Part shown: positions 53,097 through 62,000 of the stretch, piece after piece
How positions within the stretch are numbered: position 1 is the stretch's first letter
Layout: every line of letters starts with the position of its first letter
From: Sphingomonas glacialis
Lineage (GTDB): Bacteria; Pseudomonadota; Alphaproteobacteria; Sphingomonadales; Sphingomonadaceae
NCBI RefSeq assembly: GCF_006439055.1
Contig: NZ_RCZC01000010.1
Coordinates: 245-64,244 of the forward strand
DNA length: 64,000 nucleotides
Direction of reading: 5' to 3'
Notes under the pieces: generated by a model
The model's database searches: none
What the model was told of the DNA's origin: nothing
Seen by the model: the letters and a program-made list of their open reading frames with translations, nothing else
Position numbers and translations under genes: made by a program

Positions 53097-55355
53097 TCAA
53101 AAGGTGAAGGTCACGTCGCCGGTGATCGAGCGGCCGGCCTGGTAATAATATTGATCGAACGGCACCGAGCTACCGGGACTGATGTTGGTGACGGACCGCG
53201 AGTCGAACAGGTCGCTAACCTCCACCCCGATGCGAGCGGGCCCGATGTCGTAGCGCGCGGCAAGGATCGCGGTGTTGTAGCCGTGAATGCGATAAGCGGC
53301 GGGTTCGCCATTATCGCCATATTGGACGCCGGTATATTTATCGATCAGAGAAAAGCGAACGGGGCCCTGCTTAAACAGCACGCCGCCCGCCGCGGTCCAG
53401 AATGGCGCTGTCGCCAGTTGCAGCTTAGGCGCGCCCGGATTGTTGGTTTTGGCGTAATTACGCGATCCGTTCACAAACACCGCGAGGCCATTGTCGAAGG
53501 CGTAGGTCGCCTGCCCCTCGACGCCCTTGTAAACCGCGGCACCGTTGTTGATGAAGACCTTGCCGTCACCTGGAACAGGGGACGTGATCGAGGTGAACTT
53601 GTTCTTAAAGTCGATGTAATACACGTCTGCATCGAGACTTATGTGGGAGCCGTGATAGACAAATCCCGCCTGATAGTTCGTCGATCGCTGCGGGGCGAGT
53701 CCGTCCGACAGCGAGGGATTGTTGACATATAGCACCTTCAGCGGCGGTGCTAGAAAGCCTCGCGCGTATTGACCATAGACCGCGAGATGCGGATTGATCG
53801 AATAGTTCACCGTCAGGAACGGCAGGTCTGCGGTGTAGGTGCTACTTACGTTCTGCGGGATGCGCGTCGTCTGGTTGTAGAGTGCGTTGATCTTCCGATT
53901 GAAATCGACGTGCTTATAACCTGGCGTAATGCTGAGGCCGTCGAGGGGCCGCAATTCCAGCTCGACGAACTCCTCGGTCTGGTTGGTCTCGGAGTTCTGG
54001 TCGAAGCGAATGTCAGCTGGGGTCAGCCCGCCAGTTACGGGGTCGACAGCCTTCTTCTCGATATAGTTGCGCTGCCCCGTGATCTGGTCAATGTCGCGTT
54101 GCTGGCGATAGGTTCCAGCGTGCTCGATCCACGCGCCGGCGGTCAGCGCGCCAAAGCCAAAATCGTAATGCACTTTGGCAATGTCGCCATAGACCCGGTA
54201 TTTGTTGGTCTTGGTATAGCCCGGAACGCCGACTGCCTTCGCGCCACCCGGCGCGAGTGTTACCATGTTTGCCGTGGCCAGAGCCGTTGCGTCCACGGTT
54301 CCGAAAAGCGTCACGTCCGCGCCGCTTAGCGTCTCATTGTCGTAGCTATAGGTGTAGGCCTTGTTGTCAAACGTCACTGCCGGCGACAGATGAGCCTCAA
54401 TATGCGCTATCTCAAAATCAGTGGTCTTTTTCGTGTGGTTGTACTTGTAGTAGTTTTGCGTCTTCGGATCGTTATTCAGGCTGAAGTTCTTGCCGAACTT
54501 TTCGACCTGCGCCAGCGTCTCGCCGTCGTTATCGGGCTGGTTGAAGCTGTTCTCGTTATAAGTGGCCAGCAGCGTCAACTTAACGTCGGGGCCGATCGGG
54601 ATGCTCGCCTTGCCAAACAGATTATACGCCCTGTATCGATTATAGGTCAGCGCTCCGTGAGTGTTGGCATATTGCCCACTGAGCATGAACTCGCTTCCGC
54701 CGAGCGCGGAGACCGCTCCGCTCTGCAAGACGCCGCGCGCGAAATAGGTGTCGAAGCTGCCATAGCCAGCTTTCACTTCAGCGCTCGCATCCTCGCGCGT
54801 CGCACGGGAGAACAGGTTCACGTTACCTCCAAAGGTCGCCTGACCGAGCTGGCTCGCGTTTCCGGGACCGCGGTCGATGATAAGTGTCTCGACCGTATTA
54901 GACGGAAAGAACGTGTTGCTGTGGTGCGACGGATCGTTGGTGTCGCCAAAGGGTACGCCATCATAGGTGATGTTGTATTCGGCGTCCTGAAAGCCGCGCA
55001 ATTGCAGCTTGGATTCGCTCAGGCCGATGCCGTTCGTGTTTCCCGTCGTCGACGCGCTGGGAGAGATGAGCGCGATGTCATTAAAAGTTGAGGTCGCCGG
55101 CAGCGAATCCTCGATGAAAGACCGCGAGATGATCGATTGCGGTTGGGTCGTCTGAAGCGAGGCCGTGACAGGCGCAATCTCGTTCGCCTTAGTCGCGGTC
55201 ACAACGATGTCGGAACCTTCGGCAATTTCCGGCTTCTGTTGGTCGGTCGCCGCGGCCAATTGCTGCGCCATTGCCGTTTGTGCCGAGAGCGCGATCGCTG
55301 TCGCAATGATACTTGTGCCGATACGACAGATTTTCGCTTTCTTCGACGGTGCCAT
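53097..55355 (-). CDS. TonB-dependent receptor paired with a phosphoesterase
   Basis: A 752-residue outer-membrane receptor. The signal peptide ends in AMAQ (about residue 31); the TonB box lies in SDIVVTATKANEIAPVTAS. The plug has GLSESKLQLRGFQDAEYNITYDGVPFGD and RGPGNASQLGQATFGGNVN. The barrel ends in DVTFTF with terminal Phe. It is directly followed by a metallophosphoesterase gene, so its ligand may be a phosphorylated compound, though this is inference. A short 5' stretch (MAPSKKAKICRIG) before the signal helix is unusually basic. Confidence 0.9.
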   Translation of the reverse strand: MAPSKKAKICRIGTSIIATAIALSAQTAMAQQLAAATDQQKPEIAEGSDIVVTATKANEIAPVTASLQTTQPQSIISRSFIEDSLPATSTFNDIALISPSASTTGNTNGIGLSESKLQLRGFQDAEYNITYDGVPFGDTNDPSHHSNTFFPSNTVETLIIDRGPGNASQLGQATFGGNVNLFSRATREDASAEVKAGYGSFDTYFARGVLQSGAVSALGGSEFMLSGQYANTHGALTYNRYRAYNLFGKASIPIGPDVKLTLLATYNENSFNQPDNDGETLAQVEKFGKNFSLNNDPKTQNYYKYNHTKKTTDFEIAHIEAHLSPAVTFDNKAYTYSYDNETLSGADVTLFGTVDATALATANMVTLAPGGAKAVGVPGYTKTNKYRVYGDIAKVHYDFGFGALTAGAWIEHAGTYRQQRDIDQITGQRNYIEKKAVDPVTGGLTPADIRFDQNSETNQTEEFVELELRPLDGLSITPGYKHVDFNRKINALYNQTTRIPQNVSSTYTADLPFLTVNYSINPHLAVYGQYARGFLAPPLKVLYVNNPSLSDGLAPQRSTNYQAGFVYHGSHISLDADVYYIDFKNKFTSITSPVPGDGKVFINNGAAVYKGVEGQATYAFDNGLAVFVNGSRNYAKTNNPGAPKLQLATAPFWTAAGGVLFKQGPVRFSLIDKYTGVQYGDNGEPAAYRIHGYNTAILAARYDIGPARIGVEVSDLFDSRSVTNISPGSSVPFDQYYYQAGRSITGDVTFTF

Positions 55356-55446
55356 AAAAAGTCTGTTCCCCGCTCTTTCGCCCTATGATTGGGCGAGCCG
55401 GTAGCGGTTCAACGCGACATCCTCATTGCAGATTTACTACTTTCTA

Positions 55447-55650
55447 AAGACAGCGCTGAAAGCGGTTGGCCGTTTTGAGCAACCCCGCAGTGATCGGCTC
55501 ACTGGCGTCGAGCGAGGCAAAATAGCTATCGAACCGGCGATAGGCGGAGGGCCAATCGACCCAGATATCGCCGGATTTCAGCTTGTTGCGGATGTAGGCC
55601 ATTGTCGCGGTCTCGTGGAGGCGCCGATTGATCCTGCCGTCCGCGCCGAA
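55447..55650 (-). pseudogene. Tn3-family transposase (tnpA), short remnant
   Basis: The minus strand reads FGADGRINRRLHETATMAYI, RNKLKSGDIWVDWPSAYRRF and then DSYFASLDASEPIT, ending at a stop. This matches the internal TnpA segment usually seen as INRRLYETA..A.LR..LRSGDVWV..S..YR.FDSYLLP. About 65 codons remain of a protein of nearly 1000 residues. A stop lies directly upstream in frame. The rest of 55356-55862 holds no supported gene. Confidence 0.8.
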
Positions 55651-55862
55651 GGATGGCTAACGTGCCTCGCGTTCTCCCAGTCAACCGCCTGGATGATTGT
55701 CGCCGTCGGGCGGACTCGACGGATAGCGCGGAATGCCAGCGATCCCGACCAGCCGAGCCTATACACGCGACGCGAAACACTGAGAGCCGGCCTGATGGCG
55801 CGCGTGGTCGATAGTGTCGCGATCCGCTTGCTTCCGAGCGCCTTTGCCGTAATCCGCGTCCG

Positions 55863-56981
55863 CTATTTATCTAATGGACGATCTGTGAGCGTGATGGTGA
55901 GACGTTTTGACATCCGCACCACGTCCAACGACAGTGCATCAGCCGACGTATCAAGCGCTCTGGCAAGTTCCGAAGCACCCGACACGGGCGTACCGGACAC
56001 GCCTAGTATCAGGTCGCCTGCCTGAAGGCCGCTCCTGTCGGCGCCGGAGTCCCTATCGACAAAGGATATCACCGCCCCGCGCTGACCATCGACGCCGAGC
56101 CGCACCGCGAGCCCCGGTAATAGATCGTCGGCGACGATACCGAACCGGTTGTCGGAAGGTTTGCCGTTTCGCAGCAGCTCGCTGACGATGTGACCCGCGA
56201 TCCCGGCAGACAGCACCGAACTCGCGCGATCACCGTCGGACTCCTGCGAGCCAAGCCCAACGATTCCTACGACGTCGCCGTTGGGCCCCAGCAAAGGAGC
56301 GCCGACGAGCGCAGAATCGAGCACCGGTCTCACTCTAGCAAAGGTGCGCAGCCGATCCCGCTCCGCCATGGAATCACTGCTGACCGTCCCTAGCGCGGCG
56401 GTACAACCGCTGCCATTGGGTGAGGCGATCGCCAAGACCCATTCCCCAACGCGTGGGAAATTCGGGTCAGCGAGCTTCAGGAAAGGCAAACCGGTCCCCT
56501 CGATTTTCAGAATTCCGATGCCGGAGATCGGATCGGAGCCGGCACGTGTCGCGTCGAGAAGCCGGCCGTTATTAAGGACGACGTGAATTTCTCCCTGAGT
56601 GGCAACCGCGTCGGCGCTCGTGACAATGTAGCCGTCATTGGAAACGAGGAAGCCGGCTAGTGGCTGCGAAACCTCAGCGGTCGCCGCACCTGACGGGTAT
56701 TTGTCATCCGACGATGCCCTGCCTCTTGCCGTTTTGGCGGCGGGTCGCGAGTCTTGCTGGATCGTCACGATGGCGGGGCAATTGTGTCCAATCATATCAG
56801 CAAGATTCTCGATCGCCGGCGTAAAGCCGGCCGCATTCATCGCTGGCGCGACGACACGCTGTTCCACCCGGACGACACGCGGCCAAGCATAGGCGCCAAA
56901 AATTGCGCCCGCTACGAGCAGGGTGAGCGCGACCAAGCTTGCTACCGCGACGAGCATAAGAGACGCGCGATCGACCTTCAC
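55863..56981 (-). CDS. membrane-anchored HtrA-like protein without catalytic residues
   Basis: About 372 residues from the GTG at 56981, which has AAAGGAAAG eight bases upstream; an ATG at 57065 would add 28 residues overlapping the ClC gene end. One membrane helix (about 8-32) anchors a trypsin-like HtrA domain (about 105-265) and a PDZ domain (about 280-365, AVISFVDRDSGADRSGLQAGDLILGV). The His-Asp-Ser triad is lost: VTSADAV has Asp where VTNNHVV has His, SDPISGIGILKI has Gly at the Asp position, and ALVGAPLL replaces NSGGPLL. It is probably a pseudo-protease that binds peptides. The ClC channel gene is directly upstream on the same strand. Confidence 0.8.
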   Translation of the reverse strand: MKVDRASLMLVAVASLVALTLLVAGAIFGAYAWPRVVRVEQRVVAPAMNAAGFTPAIENLADMIGHNCPAIVTIQQDSRPAAKTARGRASSDDKYPSGAATAEVSQPLAGFLVSNDGYIVTSADAVATQGEIHVVLNNGRLLDATRAGSDPISGIGILKIEGTGLPFLKLADPNFPRVGEWVLAIASPNGSGCTAALGTVSSDSMAERDRLRTFARVRPVLDSALVGAPLLGPNGDVVGIVGLGSQESDGDRASSVLSAGIAGHIVSELLRNGKPSDNRFGIVADDLLPGLAVRLGVDGQRGAVISFVDRDSGADRSGLQAGDLILGVSGTPVSGASELARALDTSADALSLDVVRMSKRLTITLTDRPLDK

Positions 56982-57075
56982 GATGTCGGCTTTCCTTTCG
57001 CCATTCCCCAAGCACCGGGACAGAAAGTATATCGACCAGCTGCGCCGCCAGCGAGTGCTTGCCAAACAACCCTTC

Positions 57076-58818
57076 TCAACCTTCGCCGTACAAATCCTTC
57101 AAAGCCTTTTCGATCTCGCTCGAATAGCGGCGCCGGACAAACTTCTCGCTGACGGTGCCCAGAACCTTGCCGCTTTCATCAAGCACGGCGAGATCGTCAG
57201 CCTGCAAGTCCTCAAACATCCTCATGACTTGGGCAACGTCCTGCTCGGGTCGAAGGGTATGGCCGGTCAGGATCGCCAACGTGTCGATAGCCCTATCGAG
57301 GTCGTCCGCCACCGCATAAGCTGTCGGCGTAAGCACCAGGCCGGCATAGACGCCCTCCCGATCGACCAGGACCACGCGGCTTGCCGCCCCGAGCTGAAAG
57401 CGGCGCCGAAACTCCGAGATCGAAATCCACGCCTCGGCCGTGCTCGGCTCGCGGCGCATCATGCGGCCAGCGGTCAGCGCTTTGACCCAGCCGATGTCTC
57501 GCGCGCTGCGGATCGTCTCGCCGCGCGTGTGGAGACGCCAAGTCGAGAAGGAAAAGCCGAACCTCTCCCGCACCAGCGTGCTGGCGCAGAGCGCTGCCGT
57601 GATCGCCGTCCCAGTCAGGGCGAAATCATGGGTCGCCTCGAGAACCAGCAATGACATCGTCATAGGCCCGCCGACCACCGCCACCGCCATGCCGGCCATG
57701 CCGACTAGCGCCGCATCGGTCGGGTCGATCGCTGGCGCGCCCGGGACGAGCACGATCAGCGCAGCATAAATCTGCCCCGCCAGCGATCCGAGGAAGAGCG
57801 AAGCGAAGAACAGGCCGCCCCTGAATCCGAAGCCTAGCGAAATTGCGGACGCCGCCATCTTGAGAAGGAAGATTGTGGTGAGGAAGGCAAGCGTTACTTG
57901 GGTCGTTAGATCGAGGTGCAGTGCGCCGTGCCCCGCCGAGAGCGCCTGCGGCGATATCCAGGCGATCGGGATGAGCAGGAGGCCACCGATGGCGGGCCGC
58001 ACCCGGTCCGGTATCGGTGACTGACGCACCCACAGTTCGATGGTTGTCACGGCACGCATCAACACGATGCCGAAAGCAGCACAAACCAGTCCGAGCGCCG
58101 CGTATACAAAATAGTCGATGGTCGTGATGGCGTGTGCGCTGGGCAGCGCAATCAGATAAGCCGGCATGCCGGACGCACGGATCGTGATTGCCGCGGTAAG
58201 GCAAGCTGCCGCCACCGGAGCAATCGCGGCCGGTGTATAGGCGCCGATGACGATCTCGAAGGCGTAAAAGGCACCGGTCAGCGGCGCCCCGAAAGCGGCA
58301 CCCACAGCGGCACCCGCACCGGCGCCGACAAGGATGCGCAGGTCGTTGCGTCGGAGACGCAGCCATTGCCCCATCACCGATGCCAGGCCGCCGCCCATCT
58401 GTGCATAGGCCGCTTCGAGGCCGACCGATGCGCCTGCACCATTTGATAGCAACGTTTGTGCGGAGACAACCAGGCTGTCCCTGAATGGAATGATCCCGCC
58501 GTGGAGCGCATTCGCTTCGACTACGTCAACGGGCGCCCGGGTCCTGGCACTGACGACATAGCCGAGTGCGGCGAGGAGGACGCCACCAATGGGCAATGCG
58601 AGCAGGCGAACTGGCGAGATCGATGACAAGGCACTCAAGCGGTCGATGCCGACCCCGTAGAGCAAATTTTGCATCAGATGGGCGCTCGCGGCGAGCGCAA
58701 GGGTCATCAATCCCGCGCAGAGGCCGATCAGCACCGCGACACCGATGAGCGCCGCCTCGCTCGACCGCAATCGACGTCGCTGATTTGCAAAGAACAAAAG
58801 GGTATTAGACTTTTTCAT
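57076..58818 (-). CDS. ClC-family chloride channel/antiporter with CBS domains
   Basis: About 580 residues from MKKSNTL at 58818; the frame is open to 58932 but that leader is unlikely. The ClC membrane domain (about 20-420) has the filter-region stretches NGAGASVGLEAAYAQMGGGLAS, with the gating-type Glu, and GFGFRGGLFFASLFLG. A cytoplasmic pair of CBS-like repeats follows (about 450-575, EFRRRFQLGAASRVVLVDREGVYAGLVL and DDLAVLDESGKVLGTVSEKFV). The gating Glu suggests H+/Cl- exchange. CBS domains usually sense nucleotides. It is followed by the HtrA-like gene. Confidence 0.9.
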   Translation of the reverse strand: MKKSNTLLFFANQRRRLRSSEAALIGVAVLIGLCAGLMTLALAASAHLMQNLLYGVGIDRLSALSSISPVRLLALPIGGVLLAALGYVVSARTRAPVDVVEANALHGGIIPFRDSLVVSAQTLLSNGAGASVGLEAAYAQMGGGLASVMGQWLRLRRNDLRILVGAGAGAAVGAAFGAPLTGAFYAFEIVIGAYTPAAIAPVAAACLTAAITIRASGMPAYLIALPSAHAITTIDYFVYAALGLVCAAFGIVLMRAVTTIELWVRQSPIPDRVRPAIGGLLLIPIAWISPQALSAGHGALHLDLTTQVTLAFLTTIFLLKMAASAISLGFGFRGGLFFASLFLGSLAGQIYAALIVLVPGAPAIDPTDAALVGMAGMAVAVVGGPMTMSLLVLEATHDFALTGTAITAALCASTLVRERFGFSFSTWRLHTRGETIRSARDIGWVKALTAGRMMRREPSTAEAWISISEFRRRFQLGAASRVVLVDREGVYAGLVLTPTAYAVADDLDRAIDTLAILTGHTLRPEQDVAQVMRMFEDLQADDLAVLDESGKVLGTVSEKFVRRRYSSEIEKALKDLYGEG

Positions 58819-60070
58819 CGCACTCACAGACCGACCGGAGAGCCCTAGTCGTTGGGGTCTCGTGCGTCCACCCGCTCCATCAGAGTGGGCGGGTCGGCTT
58901 CCAGCGCAAACGCGTCTGTTCCAATGGCGCAAGGCCTAGCGTGGCGGGACCATCGACTCATCTTAGGCAAGCTTCTCTTATCCGGGGAACAGCCGGTCCA
59001 GGCCAAGCACGCGCCGTGCGCTTGAGCTCTTCTTGCGGCAGCGAGTACGGGCGGCTCATCGCAAGTTCGTAGAAAGTGGTTTGCTTGATCCGCATAATCG
59101 CTTTCTGAACGAACAATCTGGCGCGGACCAGTTCGATCGAAGCTGCAGCAGACCAGTCACCGTTGCGAGCGCGCGCAAGCCAGCGAAGCCGATAAAATCG
59201 TGGCCTGGCCGCCTTCCTGTCGTCCATCAGTTTCTCCCACAGTTGAGGCAGTCGAAAGCTGCGCCGGTTCCCCGGGAATGCTGATCGACATCCGAACGGC
59301 AACCTTATCACAATGATTTAGGCCATGCCCGGATGAAGCCTGAACGCGCGGAAAACGAGACATGCCCCCAGGAGTCACATCGAAGTATAACGGCTCGCAG
59401 ATGCCCGATAGTCCAGAAGGTGACCGTCGATGATCTGGCTATACTGGCCGCCGGTACCCTACGGGACGCTCCGCCGCGCAACTCTCCGCGGCCAAAACGC
59501 AATTGAGCGACCTTGCGGCATGGCGCGCCCTGATCGAACTTTTCCATCGCGCCTGCCACAACAACGCTGGCGATGCCTACAATCTCGACGGGCCTGCCCT
59601 CGCCCTTGCTTGAACGGCGCCCTGACGCCGCTGCCGCCGAACAGCGAATGATGACCGTGGATCCCGAGATCGGGGTCTCGCGCGCCGCCTTTTTTCCGTC
59701 GGCTCGCTAGGCGGACGTTGGTGGGTTCCATAACGGCGCCCTGGCCGGGTTAATCGGTGCATCCAATATGGTCTGGTCCATCGGGTCGAGCGCAGCGCTC
59801 AGCCGCTTCGACGGAGCCGCCGCCGAACTCAGGTCGCTCCCGCGCGTACCGATAGGAACAGCCTATGGTCACGCACGGCGACCATATGATCGCCGGTTAC
59901 CGTCCGAGGATCTCCTTTTTCCTGATTACAGGTCGATTACGACCCTATCGCAAAAAACGGGAGACTTGTCCAACAGCGTGCTAGAGGCTTTAGGACAGCA
60001 TAACCCGCGGGCCGATCGGCGACGGCAAGGCGTGCTGCTTGTGGAGAGACCTGTGCACTCAGCTGTCACA
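58819..60070. other. region without a clear gene; possible remnants
   Basis: About 1.25 kb. A minus-strand frame (58958-59227, beginning MDDRKAARPRFYRLRWLARA) is unrecognised and doubtful. On the plus strand 59455-59620 reads QLSAAKTQLSDLAAWRALIE then LFHRACHN and ends at a stop; this resembles the C-terminal helix of a MerR-type regulator but has no 5' part. The ClC and transpeptidase promoters must lie here. Nothing else is supported. Confidence 0.35.
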
Positions 60071-61750
60071 ATGCGGCAACCCGGCCGACTTTCCCCGCGA
60101 TCAAAGCGGGTCACCGTGTACGAGCTCATCTATCGGCGATTGATGATCCTTCTGTTGCTGTTCGTTGCCGCATTCACTGCCGTTGGCGTCCGGCTCACCC
60201 AGCTTGGTTTCGTATCGCAAGGCCGAACGTCGCGTCGTAATTCGCGAGGGTCTGCGGTCGTCGGGCGTGTCGACATCGTCGATCGCAACGGCAAGGTCCT
60301 GGCAAGGACCTTCGACGCCTACAGTGTTGGGGTCCACCCGTCGCAACTGATTGGCAAGCCACGGGAACTCGCGGGGCAGATCTCGCGCATCCTGCCGATG
60401 CAAAGCGAGACTGCGCTTCTAAGGGAACTGACGAGCCTCAAGCCCTTTCGTTACATCCAGCGGCATATTTCACCGGCTAACGTCCGCAAATTCATGATCC
60501 TCGGCGAGCCCGGCGTCGAGATCCTGCAGGAGCCCGAGCGGATCTATCCGGAAAGCGCGCTTGCGGCCCATGTGCTCGGATATGCCGACATTGACGGGAT
60601 CGGTCGTGCAGGGCTCGAACGTCAATATCAGGACCGCCTCACCGCATCGGCGCAAGGGCCGCTTCAGCTTTCGATCGATGGGCGGGTGCAGGCCGTACTT
60701 GAACTGGAACTGCAAAATGCGATGACCGAGCACAGTGCGATCGGCGCGGCGGGGGTCGTGCTGGATGCGAACACCGGTGAGGTGATCGCACTCGCCTCGC
60801 TTCCGGGCTTCAATCCGAACACTCCCTCCCGTTCGACTTCAGATGCCCGGTTCAATCGTGCCACGCAGGGCGTCTATGAGCTTGGCTCGACCTTCAAGGC
60901 CTTCACGATCGCCACCGCGCTAGAAACCGGCGTGATCCATAGCCTTGCGGACCGGTACGATGCGCGAGTGCCACTTCAGATGGGCCGGTTTCGCATCCAT
61001 GACGATGATGCGCAGAACCGCTGGCTGACGGTGCCGGAAATCTTCGCCTATTCATCTAACATCGGCGCGGCACGCATCGCGCAAGCGATCGGTGCGGATC
61101 GGCAGCGCAGCTTCCTCGATCGCCTTGGCATGCTCCGACCGGTGGCAGTGGATCTCCCGGAACGCGGGCGGCCCTTATATCCCGCTTCGTGGGGAGAGCT
61201 TGCCACCATGACTGTTGGGTTCGGCCATGGCCTTGCGGTCAGCCCCCTTCATCTCGCTTTGGGATATGCCGCAGTCGTTAATGGCGGAGTCTGGCGACCG
61301 GCGACCCTTTTGAAAATGTCCGATGACCGCCCGGTCGCGGGGACCAGGGTCTTTTCTCAGCAGACATCGGCAACGATGCGCTCGCTCCTGCGCCTAGTCG
61401 TGGTTCATGGTACCGGTGTGAAGGCCAACGCCCACGGCTACCGGGTGGGCGGCAAGACCGGAACAGCCGAGAAAGCCGAGCGCGGCGGCTACAATCATCA
61501 TGCGCTGATATCAACATTCGCGGGCGCGTTCCCGATCGACGCCCCACGCTACGTTGTCGTGGTGACTCTCGACGAGCCGAAGGGCACGAGGGCGACGGGC
61601 GGCTATGCGACGGCTGGCTGGGTAGCGGCGCCAGTAGCGCATGGCTTGATCCGGACGATAGGTCCCATGCTGGGTGTCTATCCAGACCTGAGCCGCGACA
61701 TCGACCTGACTCCCATATTACCGCTTGTAACCGGGACGGCTGCCGAATGA
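60071..61750 (+). CDS. ftsI: FtsI/PBP3-type peptidoglycan transpeptidase, stand-alone copy
   Basis: About 559 residues from the ATG at 60071; the frame is open to 59768, but PBP3 proteins are near 570 residues and the extra 100 residues have no domain. One membrane helix (about 23-45) is followed by the dimerisation domain (GRVDIVDRNGKVLARTFDAYSVGVHP) and the transpeptidase domain. Catalytic motifs are complete: Ser273 in GSTFK, SSN (328-330) and KTG (462-464). It cross-links septal peptidoglycan and is a beta-lactam target. It is far from any dcw gene cluster, so it is probably an extra copy, which could change beta-lactam or metal tolerance. Confidence 0.88.
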   Translation: MRQPGRLSPRSKRVTVYELIYRRLMILLLLFVAAFTAVGVRLTQLGFVSQGRTSRRNSRGSAVVGRVDIVDRNGKVLARTFDAYSVGVHPSQLIGKPRELAGQISRILPMQSETALLRELTSLKPFRYIQRHISPANVRKFMILGEPGVEILQEPERIYPESALAAHVLGYADIDGIGRAGLERQYQDRLTASAQGPLQLSIDGRVQAVLELELQNAMTEHSAIGAAGVVLDANTGEVIALASLPGFNPNTPSRSTSDARFNRATQGVYELGSTFKAFTIATALETGVIHSLADRYDARVPLQMGRFRIHDDDAQNRWLTVPEIFAYSSNIGAARIAQAIGADRQRSFLDRLGMLRPVAVDLPERGRPLYPASWGELATMTVGFGHGLAVSPLHLALGYAAVVNGGVWRPATLLKMSDDRPVAGTRVFSQQTSATMRSLLRLVVVHGTGVKANAHGYRVGGKTGTAEKAERGGYNHHALISTFAGAFPIDAPRYVVVVTLDEPKGTRATGGYATAGWVAAPVAHGLIRTIGPMLGVYPDLSRDIDLTPILPLVTGTAAE

Positions 61751-61975
61751 CCTGTGCAACCTGCCGCTGACTTTGTCCTGACTGCGGCTACCCTCACATG
61801 GCAGCCGACCCCGCTCATCGACAGAAATTGGTCTTCAACGCGGTCAAGGCAACCGGCCGGGCCGACGTCGCTCGCAGCGACGAGCGGCATTTTCCGCGGT
61901 TGTGTGTCGCTTGAGGGTCCTTCGGTTTCGCATTCAGGTCGAGGGTAAGTTATCCGTCGTTCACTCGGATGCTTT
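61751..61975. other. intergenic, no gene seen
   Basis: About 225 bases between the transpeptidase and the IS66 end. No supported gene or terminator. The bases just before the IS66 end (GATGCTTT, 61968-61975) could be the 8-base target duplication, which needs the other end to confirm. Confidence 0.4.
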
Positions 61976-62000
61976 GTAAGCGTCCGGTGAGGGTGTCGGG

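Noticed and set aside
55426..56025. Plus-strand open frame over the Tn3 remnant
   Set aside because: It is opposite to a recognisable TnpA fragment and to the HtrA-like gene; no motif is present.
59768..60070. N-terminal 101 residues of the transpeptidase frame
   Set aside because: No domain or ribosome-binding site; PBP3-type proteins have their membrane helix close to the N-terminus, which fits the later start.
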